In this document: positions 1 to 4,922 of the stretch, piece after piece
Numbering within the stretch: position 1 is the first letter of the stretch
Layout: each line of letters opens with the position of its first letter
From: Acidimicrobiia bacterium
GTDB lineage: Bacteria > Actinomycetota > Acidimicrobiia > Spongiisociales > UBA5794
Assembly (NCBI GenBank): GCA_030598905.1
Contig: JAUVPA010000129.1
Span: forward strand, 1 to 5,280
Direction: 5' to 3'
DNA length: 5,280 nt
Program-made: the position numbers and the translations under genes
Notes under the pieces: model-generated
Told to the model about the DNA's origin: nothing
What the model saw: only the letters and a program-made list of their open reading frames with translations
Databases searched by the model: none

Positions 1-13
1 AGGATCTTCATGA

Positions 14-43
14 GGACCAGTTTGGCGCAAGCCAAACTGGTCC
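14..43. repeat. Perfect 13-bp inverted repeat with GCAA loop
   Basis: The arm ggaccagtttggc (14-26) is exactly complementary to gccaaactggtcc (31-43), around the 4-nt loop gcaa. In RNA this would be a very stable stem capped by a GNRA tetraloop. No T-run follows on either strand, so it is not a classical intrinsic terminator. It could be a U-less terminator of a gene to the left, an RNA structural element, or the outer boundary of the repeat-flanked element that begins immediately after it. The structure is directly visible; its role is unknown. Confidence 0.8.
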
Positions 44-125
44 GGTGTCGGCCGTCGGCTATCGGGCATCGGCTATCGGGTATCAGGCATCGGCCATCGG
101 GCTTCAGGTATCGGGCATCTGGCAC
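42..125 (+). repeat. Array of about 12 degenerate 7-bp tandem repeats (left array)
   Basis: Read in steps of seven from 42, the sequence gives ccggtgt, cggccgt, cggctat, cgggcat, cggctat, cgggtat, caggcat, cggccat, cgggctt, caggtat, cgggcat, ctggcac. The consensus is C-[G/A/T/C]-G-[G/C]-[C/T]-A-T, and the period is unbroken over 84 bp. Position 3 is always G and position 1 always C, whereas positions 2, 4 and 5 vary. The array ends 26 bp before the start codon of the small four-helix-bundle gene. A matching array in the opposite orientation lies at the other end of that gene. It is similar in kind to the heptanucleotide tandem repeats known from cyanobacteria, but I cannot assign it to a named family. 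Confidence 0.85.
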
Positions 126-151
126 TCGAACTACCGAACTGATAACTATCC

Positions 152-511
152 ATGGTGAGAGACTTCCGACAACTGCGCGTCTGGCGCGCGGCGATGTGCC
201 TCACGAACGATGTCTATGCAGCTACGAGCGGTTTCCCAGCTCACGAGCGCTTCAGCCTGACACAGCAATTGCGACGCGCTGCCGTATCCGTCGCGGCAAA
301 TATCGCCGAGGGAGCTGGGCGGCAGTCAGACCGCGAGTTCGCTCGATTCGTTTCGATCGCCTCAGGTTCACTGAGCGAGGTCGATTGCCTCTTCGAGCTT
401 TCGCGCAATCTGAACTACCTCGACGACGAGAGCGGTCGACGCATGACCAGCCTCATCGCTTCGCTTCGCAAGCAGCTCTACGCGCTCAGACGGACGCTGG
501 CCGATAACTGA
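152..511 (+). CDS. Four-helix bundle protein, S23/23S-rRNA intervening-sequence (IVP) family
   Basis: This 119-residue protein matches the S23/IVP family in length and signature. It has an N-terminal FRQLRVWRAA helix (5-14), VYAATSGFPAHERFSLTQQL (21-40), the hallmark RRAAVSVAANIAEGAGR (41-57), then EFARFVSIASGSLSEVD (62-78), and a final amphipathic helix near 95-115. Family members form homopentameric four-helix bundles. They are encoded in intervening sequences of 23S rRNA in some bacteria, but more often stand alone in genomes with no known function. They are related to Avd, the accessory protein of diversity-generating retroelements; no reverse transcriptase or template/variable repeat pair is visible here. 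No Shine-Dalgarno precedes the ATG, and no earlier in-frame start fits the family's N-terminus. The gene is framed by inverted heptamer arrays, and the right array runs into its last codons. Family assignment is firm; function is unknown. Confidence 0.9.
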   Translation: MVRDFRQLRVWRAAMCLTNDVYAATSGFPAHERFSLTQQLRRAAVSVAANIAEGAGRQSDREFARFVSIASGSLSEVDCLFELSRNLNYLDDESGRRMTSLIASLRKQLYALRRTLADN

Positions 512-562
512 TGGCCGACGGCAGACACCAGGATCTGGCCGAGAGCTCACAGCCGATAGCCG
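497..562 (-). repeat. Inverted copy of the heptamer array (right array)
   Basis: On the - strand, reading from 562 down, the units are cggctat, cggctgt, gagctct (poor), cggccag, a 3-nt interruption (532-534), ctggtgt, ctgccgt, cggccat, cagttat, cggccag. They follow the same C-N-G-S-Y-A-T pattern as the left array but point the opposite way. Two inverted matches link the arrays: 42-72 pairs with 501-531 (25 of 31 positions), and 54-65 pairs perfectly with 553-564 (12 bp). The array starts inside the last codons of the four-helix-bundle gene, so that gene's stop codon lies within the repeat. It is more degenerate than the left array. Confidence 0.65.
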
Positions 563-570
563 ACTGCTGG

Positions 571-614
571 TCTCACTGTTTCGGAAGCGCGTCACCGGCC
601 CCGAAACGGTGAGA
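571..614. terminator. Imperfect hairpin at the convergent gene junction
   Basis: The arms tctcac (571-576) plus gtttcgg (578-584) pair with ccgaaac (601-607) plus gtgaga (609-614). The single internal mismatch is T577 opposite G608, which would be a U-G wobble in a + strand transcript. The loop is 16 nt (585-600). The hairpin lies after the + strand four-helix-bundle gene and spans the stop codon (592-594) and last codons of the - strand gene, so it could stop transcription from both sides. There is no T-run, so termination is inferred from position and stem stability only. Confidence 0.5.
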
Positions 615-1296
615 TCAAGGATCGGCCCATGGAGCGGAAGGCCAGATTCAGCTTGACGTTGCCGAAGTTCTTCCACTGCCTCTTCTTATCGACACACACG
701 ATCTCGGTGGTGGGCTCGGCGTCGACGTCGAAGTGACTCGCTACCGATCGCAGCGTGTGCTGCCAGATCCGATCTTCGATGCGGCCGGCGCCGAACTTGA
801 AGCCCATCTCGAAAATGGGATCGCTGGCCCGGATCAGGAGCTGGACTTGGGCTACGACCACATCATCGGCGTCCTCGTGAGACGAGAACGTGACCCATCC
901 GGCGAACACGTGTCCTTCAGGTGTCATGTAGGTCCACGACCGCTCGTCGGCGTACAGCACCATCACACCCGTCGATAGCGTGATCGGGCCTTGGCTCGCG
1001 TTGATGACTCCCACCTCGCCCGGCTCGATCCCTGCGATCGGCGCGTAGAAGTGCTGGTTGTCCGGCCAGAACTCTCCGTAGTTGGCCTTCCACTCGGCGA
1101 TGACGTGCTCGGGAGTCACGTCGGCTCCGTCGAGCCTCACCTGATAGGTCTTCTGCCACATCTGGCCGAATCCCTGCAAGGCACCACTCAGCCGTCGCCC
1201 GGTGAGCTTGGGGTCGACGGCGCCCTCCGGTACCTCGACCTCGAGGTGTTCTCTGTTTGAAGCCCAATTGTCGGGGCTTTGTGCGCCATCGGTCAT
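592..1296 (-). CDS. Conserved hypothetical protein, last gene of the signalling operon
   Basis: This is a soluble 234-residue protein with no signal peptide or membrane segment. Recognisable blocks are FGQMWQKTYQVRL (43-55), FYAPIAGIEPGEVGVI (83-98), LSTGVMVLYADERSWTYMTPEGHVFAGWVTFS (107-138), a strand-rich AQVQLLIRASDP (149-160), and EDRIWQHTLRSVASHF (174-189) followed by VCVDKKRQW (200-208). From memory, similar proteins of unknown function occur in Actinomycetota, with the same TPEGH-FAGW and VDRRRQW blocks. The alternating strands closed by a long helix suggest an SRPBCC/START-like (DUF1990-like) fold, but this is weak inference. The start is supported by a strong Shine-Dalgarno (aggagga) that overlaps the stop of the upstream STAS gene, 9 nt away. 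That makes it part of the partner-switch operon. The C-terminus is basic and its coding end forms one arm of the 571-614 hairpin. Confidence 0.8.
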   Translation of the reverse strand: MTDGAQSPDNWASNREHLEVEVPEGAVDPKLTGRRLSGALQGFGQMWQKTYQVRLDGADVTPEHVIAEWKANYGEFWPDNQHFYAPIAGIEPGEVGVINASQGPITLSTGVMVLYADERSWTYMTPEGHVFAGWVTFSSHEDADDVVVAQVQLLIRASDPIFEMGFKFGAGRIEDRIWQHTLRSVASHFDVDAEPTTEIVCVDKKRQWKNFGNVKLNLAFRSMGRSLISPFRGR

Positions 1297-1300
1297 GTTG

Positions 1301-1307
1301 TCCTCCT
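1301..1307 (-). promoter_or_regulatory. Strong Shine-Dalgarno of the hypothetical gene
   Basis: The - strand reads aggagga followed by caac and ATG (1296-1294). It overlaps the TAG stop (1308-1306) of the preceding STAS gene. It is the best ribosome-binding site in the window. This suggests the last gene is translated efficiently and independently, whereas upstream genes rely more on coupling. Confidence 0.8.
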
Positions 1308-1653
1308 ACAGGCTGGCGAGGAAGTCTTCCTCGTCGGCATAGATTGAGATCGCCTCGTCGAGGCGGGTCAGCGAGAAAATCTCGCGGTAATGGTCGTTCA
1401 GGCCGAAGGCGACGAGCTGGTGGCCCTGGCGCTGGGCGCGGATCAGGGTGGTGACCAGCAAGCCGATTCCGCCACTGTTCATGTAGTCGAGGTCCAAGAA
1501 GTTGAGTGCGACGACTCGCGCTCCATCCCCGGCCCGCTGGTGAGCGTCGACGATCACCTCTTCACAGAAGGCCGTGATCTCTCCCTCGATATCGATGATC
1601 CGGACCCCATCCCCCAGGTCACGGACCCGCATCGCCAGATTCACATCAGGCAT
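1306..1653 (-). CDS. STAS-domain protein (anti-sigma factor antagonist-like), copy 2
   Basis: This 115-residue protein is a single STAS domain, the RsbV/SpoIIAA type that binds an RsbW-like kinase when unphosphorylated. It shows the N-terminal strands VRIIDIEGEIT (17-27), the core VVALNFLDLDYMNSGGIGLLV (47-67), and a C-terminal YREIFSLTRLDEAISIY (89-105). The SpoIIAA site DSSG is NSGG here. The predicted phosphoserine is kept (S60), but the following Ser is Gly (G61). I chose the ATG at 1653 because AAAGGGA lies 6 nt upstream. An alternative ATG at 1668 forms an ATGA junction with the previous stop and would add five residues (MKGNE). Either way the gene is coupled to its neighbour. It is probably a substrate of the kinase and phosphatase domains encoded upstream in the operon, or of a distant pair. 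Confidence 0.9.
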   Translation of the reverse strand: MPDVNLAMRVRDLGDGVRIIDIEGEITAFCEEVIVDAHQRAGDGARVVALNFLDLDYMNSGGIGLLVTTLIRAQRQGHQLVAFGLNDHYREIFSLTRLDEAISIYADEEDFLASL

Positions 1654-1664
1654 CTCGTTCCCTT

Positions 1665-2003
1665 TCATCGGGAGACCGCAAGTGCGGCGGTCTCGTCGTC
1701 GTAGATGTCCATGAAGTCGGACAACCGAGTGATCTCGAAGATGTGGCGGTAGTGGCTGGTGAGACCACATGCCGACACCGGCTGGTGCACCGCCCTCGTC
1801 GCGGCAAGAAAACCAACGATCAGCGCGATGCCGCTGGAGTTGATGAAGCCGACGGCGGTGAAGTCCAGGATGACGGGGCCCTGCGTCGCCTCGGTGATCT
1901 CTCTGAACACCGCAGCGCCTGAGCCGTCGATGTCGCCGGTCAACCGTACGACCATCGAATCATCACCCTCTTCGATGGTGTAGCCGAGGGGTTGATTGGG
2001 CAT
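1665..2003 (-). CDS. STAS-domain protein (anti-sigma factor antagonist-like), copy 1
   Basis: This 112-residue single STAS domain has MVVRLTGDIDGSGA (17-30), the core VILDFTAVGFINSSGIALIV (44-63) and a C-terminal HYRHIFEITRLSDFMDIYDD (84-103). The phospho-acceptor motif is NSSG, with S56 aligning to Ser58 of B. subtilis SpoIIAA. It resembles the next gene's product, especially in the C-terminal HYR-IF--TRL block, so the two look like an old tandem duplication. Its ATG overlaps the phosphatase stop by one base (TGATG), and AAAGGGGG within the phosphatase's last codons lies 6 nt upstream. Translation is therefore probably coupled to the phosphatase and near-stoichiometric with it. The expected role is to be phosphorylated by an RsbW-like kinase and dephosphorylated by the PP2C domain; the partner sigma factor is not in the window. 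Confidence 0.92.
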   Translation of the reverse strand: MPNQPLGYTIEEGDDSMVVRLTGDIDGSGAAVFREITEATQGPVILDFTAVGFINSSGIALIVGFLAATRAVHQPVSACGLTSHYRHIFEITRLSDFMDIYDDETAALAVSR

Positions 2004-3568
2004 CAGGCGCCCCCTTTCAGTCTCATGGTCAGAGTGACCGTGAAGTCGTCCCCGTGTGCTGTCGTTTCCATTTCGTCGACCATTTGTTCGATGAGGAACA
2101 AACCCCAGCCCCGCGGCGACTGATCGCCGGCGAGCTTGGCTTCGATGTCGGGCGTTTCCGCATCGATCTCACCTCTCGGGCCACCGTGGTCGGTGACGGC
2201 TACCTCGAGACGGCGCCGATATCGCTTCACTTCCACGTCGACGAGGAGCTCGGGATCGCCGCGGTTTCCGTGCTCGATGGCGTTCATAGCCGTCTCAACG
2301 ACGGCGGTCTGGAGGCGCAGCAGTTGTTCTTGGGGAAGAAGCTTGCCGAGACCGGCCGTCATGCGATCCATGACCTCTCGCTCATTGCCGAGAACACTGG
2401 GGACACTGAACGAAGCGAGTACCTCCGGTTCGTCGACGAAGGCACGTGCCGCATCGCGAGCGGAGGAGAGACGGCGTACCGACACCAACGTCACGTCGTC
2501 CTCCTGCTCGGCCTCGAAGCCTGCGTAGCTGTCGAGATCGGTAACCAAGTCATCGATGAGATCACCGTCCGGAGCGATGGCTCCAATTCGGCCGATCATG
2601 CGGGCGAATCCGTACATCTCTCCCGACGGGTTGTGTGCCTCGACGATTCCGTCGCTCGACAACAGGACGATGTCGCCCGGCTCGATCATTGCGGTGTGAA
2701 CTTCGTAGTCGGATCCCGGCATCAGGCCGAGAGGCATCCCTGTTGCCCGAAGCTCGATGACACCCGAGCTGGTTCGTACATACGGAAGATTGTGTCCGGC
2801 GTTGGCGAACGTGACCTTGCCCGAGTCGGGATCGAGAATCATGTAGAGGCATGTCACGAACATCCGCGCTGGTATCTCAGGCACGAGCACTTCGTTCACG
2901 TCGGCGAGGACCACACCAGGATCGTCCGACCGCTCGACCGCGGCTCGGAGTGTCGACCGGCAGGTGGCCATCACCAATGCCGCCGGGACCCCCTTATCCG
3001 TGACGTCCCCGATGACGAGGCCAAGGCGCCCGTCGGGCAAAGCCAGGCAGTCGTAGAAGTCACCGCCGACGGCACGCGCCGGACGGTAGAAGGCGTCGAT
3101 CTCCCAACCCGGCACGTCGGGAAGCTCCTTGGGAAGCAGTGTCTGCTGGATGAGCGAGGCGACCTGGAGCTCCTGCTCGATCCTCTCTCGCTCCGAGGCT
3201 GCCGCCTGCTGTTCATGGACGAGCTGTGCAACGCGGATGGCGGGCGCTACTTGCGAGGACAGGTCGGTCAACAGGCGCCGGTCGTCGGTGGAGTACGGCT
3301 GATCGGAGCGGCGATGGCCGAGGTTGAGAGTGCCGATGAGTTCGCCCCTGCTGATCAGAGGCACAACCAACTCCACCCCGGACTCGCGAAGGGAGCGTGC
3401 CGCCGGGGAATCGACCCTGTTCTCCGAGAGATCGACCGGTCCACCGGCATCGAGTAATACCGCCTCGAGTGCGTCACCGGCCGGGATCTCGATCGAGGAG
3501 TCGGCCAACGCCTCCGTTGAGGGCGCCGCCGGCTGATTCTCCTTCATCGACCGTGTGAAGATCGCCAT
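2003..3568 (-). CDS. GAF(partial)-PP2C/SpoIIE phosphatase-HATPase (RsbU/RsbW-like fusion)
   Basis: This 521-residue protein has three parts. Residues 30-115 look like the C-terminal portion of a GAF domain (AVLLDAGGPVDL, GVELVVPLISRGELIGTLNLG). A coiled-coil linker (107-150) ends in ELQVASLIQQTLLPKELP. Residues 155-365 are a SpoIIE-type PP2C phosphatase with its metal-binding motifs GGDFYD (168-173), GDVTDKG (187-193), NAGHN (256-260), SSDGIVEA (304-311) and EQEDDVTLV (354-362). Residues 385-515 are an RsbW-like HATPase with an N-box (ETAMNAIEHGN, 425-435), DHGGP (460-464) and RGWGLFLI (486-493). So one polypeptide carries both the activity that removes phosphate from STAS proteins and the activity that adds it. 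I chose the ATG at 3568, 13 nt after the sensor gene's stop, because codon use becomes typical there. ATG 3604 is also in frame but overlaps the upstream gene through atypical codons. Neither has a strong Shine-Dalgarno. The start of the GAF domain appears to lie in the preceding gene. Confidence 0.92.
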   Translation of the reverse strand: MAIFTRSMKENQPAAPSTEALADSSIEIPAGDALEAVLLDAGGPVDLSENRVDSPAARSLRESGVELVVPLISRGELIGTLNLGHRRSDQPYSTDDRRLLTDLSSQVAPAIRVAQLVHEQQAAASERERIEQELQVASLIQQTLLPKELPDVPGWEIDAFYRPARAVGGDFYDCLALPDGRLGLVIGDVTDKGVPAALVMATCRSTLRAAVERSDDPGVVLADVNEVLVPEIPARMFVTCLYMILDPDSGKVTFANAGHNLPYVRTSSGVIELRATGMPLGLMPGSDYEVHTAMIEPGDIVLLSSDGIVEAHNPSGEMYGFARMIGRIGAIAPDGDLIDDLVTDLDSYAGFEAEQEDDVTLVSVRRLSSARDAARAFVDEPEVLASFSVPSVLGNEREVMDRMTAGLGKLLPQEQLLRLQTAVVETAMNAIEHGNRGDPELLVDVEVKRYRRRLEVAVTDHGGPRGEIDAETPDIEAKLAGDQSPRGWGLFLIEQMVDEMETTAHGDDFTVTLTMRLKGGA

Positions 3569-3581
3569 CAGTGCCCCATTT

Positions 3582-4820
3582 CTACCGAACAGCCGTTCCC
3601 GCATCGTTACGGCCCCGTATCCAGACACCGCTGGCCGTTGGTTGCAGCGCCTGGCCGACGACTGCGGACCACTCGTCTGCGACGACATCGACGTCGAACT
3701 CGCCTTGCAGTTGCTGTGAGAAGCCCTCGACGACGCTACGTGCGTCGTACCGGCTCCGATAGAAACGCCGATCGACGAAAGCCTGAACCCGCTTCCGGAC
3801 CGGGTTGAACAGCGCCACCACCGCCAGGGTCGAAGCCACAACCGCTAGATCCCCCTCGAGCGGCAAGGCAGAACGCAACACGAAGACCGCGGCCGCATAC
3901 ACCGCTATCAACAACACCACCACGGTGGCGTAGACGACCGTGCGATTGATGACCCGATCGATGTCGAACCAGCGATACCGCAAGATCCCGATCCCAATCG
4001 ACACCGGAACAATGAGCACGCCGGCGGCCAGCAACACTTCGCTGTACTGAGCGACCTCCTTGCTCGCGAACAGTTCAAAGACGACCTGAGAGACGAAGGC
4101 GATCGCGGCTAGCACCGCGCCGCCATACGCCAGCCATTTCAACTGCTGACGCTGCACCCCAGCCGACCGACGGAAGTGAAGAACGAACGCGGCGAACGAC
4201 AGAAGTGTTGCTAACTGCCATCCGAAGAAGAAGACAGCGAGGACGGCGCCAAGAACTCCTTCGGCGTCGACATCCATGTCGAAGCCCCCCGACCCCAAAT
4301 GGGCGCTGATTGCCCAAACGGCGGCGGATGCCCAGAGTCCGATCGAGGTGACCGACAGCACGATCAACGCCACTCTTTCAAACATGGTCTCGACGCGGCC
4401 GGAGGGAAAGACGATGATCGCGGCGAACATGGCTCCCAGGGCGAGCGGGAACGAAACCGCCATCAACCCGCCGATCAGCATCAGGGGCTCGGACGAGTTG
4501 CCGCCGGTGTCTGCAGCACTGATGATCGAGGCTCCGAGAAACATCAGACCGGAGAACATGCCGCCCACGAGGAACAGCCATCCGATGCCATTACGCGGCT
4601 GAGCGCGCACGATCATCAAACCCAAAGTGAGGAATGCCGTCGCCCACAGAGCGGGGGCGCCGGGAAACCCCCACGCCTCGAGTGAGCCACTGCGGAACGT
4701 GAGGACGAGACCAGCTACGACGGCAACGGATGTGACCGCTGCCATCGCCACCACGGTCCAACGTTGTGATCCGCTCGTCGTCGATGCAACTGCCATCCCT
4801 GCCAGAACGTAGCGGGCCAT
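3582..4820 (-). CDS. Polytopic membrane sensor-like protein, N-terminal module of sensor kinases/phosphatases
   Basis: This 412-residue inner-membrane protein has about ten hydrophobic segments: near 22-41, 56-72, 80-102, 113-137, 149-172, 190-215, 230-250, 261-280, 295-315 and 324-339. Family-typical blocks include PRNGIGWLFLVGG (75-87), FPSGR (138-142), RQQLKWLAYGG (224-234), ILRYRWFDIDRVINRTVVY (279-297), and FVDRRFYRSRYDA (348-360). This architecture is known as the input module of histidine kinases and GAF-SpoIIE phosphatases. Here the protein ends at VWIRGRNDAGTAVR, inside what looks like the first helix and strand of a GAF domain, with no catalytic domain. The phosphatase gene follows after 13 nt. 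The start is uncertain: ATG 4820 is the longest option outside the repeats but lacks a Shine-Dalgarno, while ATG 4796 gives a shorter tail before the first membrane segment. It probably senses a membrane or small-molecule signal; the ligand is unknown. Confidence 0.85.
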   Translation of the reverse strand: MARYVLAGMAVASTTSGSQRWTVVAMAAVTSVAVVAGLVLTFRSGSLEAWGFPGAPALWATAFLTLGLMIVRAQPRNGIGWLFLVGGMFSGLMFLGASIISAADTGGNSSEPLMLIGGLMAVSFPLALGAMFAAIIVFPSGRVETMFERVALIVLSVTSIGLWASAAVWAISAHLGSGGFDMDVDAEGVLGAVLAVFFFGWQLATLLSFAAFVLHFRRSAGVQRQQLKWLAYGGAVLAAIAFVSQVVFELFASKEVAQYSEVLLAAGVLIVPVSIGIGILRYRWFDIDRVINRTVVYATVVVLLIAVYAAAVFVLRSALPLEGDLAVVASTLAVVALFNPVRKRVQAFVDRRFYRSRYDARSVVEGFSQQLQGEFDVDVVADEWSAVVGQALQPTASGVWIRGRNDAGTAVR

Positions 4821-4922
4821 CGTGACGGATGCGTTACGAAATCGGAATCCGCGGGATGGAACGCCCGTTACGAATCGCGATCCGTTGCGGTTCCGTAACG
4901 TTTCTGTGGCAGACTGCACCCA
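4821..4922. promoter_or_regulatory. Divergent promoter region between the operon and the SARP-type regulator
   Basis: This 102-bp gap separates the diverging start codons and must hold the regulator's promoter and probably the operon's. For the + strand gene, cagact (4910-4915) ends 7 nt before the ATG, the spacing expected of a -10 box for leaderless transcription. ttgcgg (4885-4890) is a possible -35, though the 19-bp spacer is long. No clear -10 is seen for the - strand operon. The gap is largely filled by the repeats described separately, so both promoters could be controlled by one binding protein. Confidence 0.5.
4832..4900. repeat. Operator-like direct repeats plus an inverted partial copy
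   Basis: Copy A, cgttacgaaatcggaatccg (4832-4851), and copy B, cgttacgaatcgcgatccg (4866-4884), differ by one gap and two substitutions. Their starts are 34 bp apart, about three helical turns. Copy C, cggttccgtaacg (4888-4900), is a partial copy on the other strand that shares the cgttacg core. The core thus occurs three times in 69 bp. SARP regulators often bind short direct repeats near the -35, so autoregulation by the adjacent regulator is possible, though the binding protein cannot be named from sequence. Confidence 0.7.

Noticed and set aside
42..125. CRISPR array
   Set aside because: The units are 7 bp, directly adjacent and without spacers, and no cas genes are present.
10..507. A 165-codon + strand frame covering the heptamer array and the four-helix-bundle gene
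   Set aside because: Its first part merely translates the 7-bp repeat and the rest is out of frame with the clearly recognisable S23-family protein.
152..511. A true 23S rRNA intervening sequence
   Set aside because: The flanking sequence does not look like 23S rRNA and the neighbouring DNA is protein-coding, so this is a free-standing family member.
42..565. Diversity-generating retroelement based on the Avd-like protein
   Set aside because: No reverse transcriptase, no template/variable repeat pair and no target gene are visible in the window. The family resemblance alone is not enough.
2054..3457. A 467-codon open frame on the + strand, antisense to the phosphatase gene
   Set aside because: The - strand frame has complete PP2C and HATPase motifs. 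The antisense product is rich in His/Arg/Glu, has no recognisable domain, and is the usual mirror of high-G+C codon bias.
3569..3841. N-terminal extension of the phosphatase frame upstream of 3568
   Set aside because: It overlaps the conserved FVDRRFYRSRYDA region of the membrane protein in another frame, and its residues (Trp/Ser/Arg-rich) look non-coding. The open frame is relevant only to the frameshift hypothesis.
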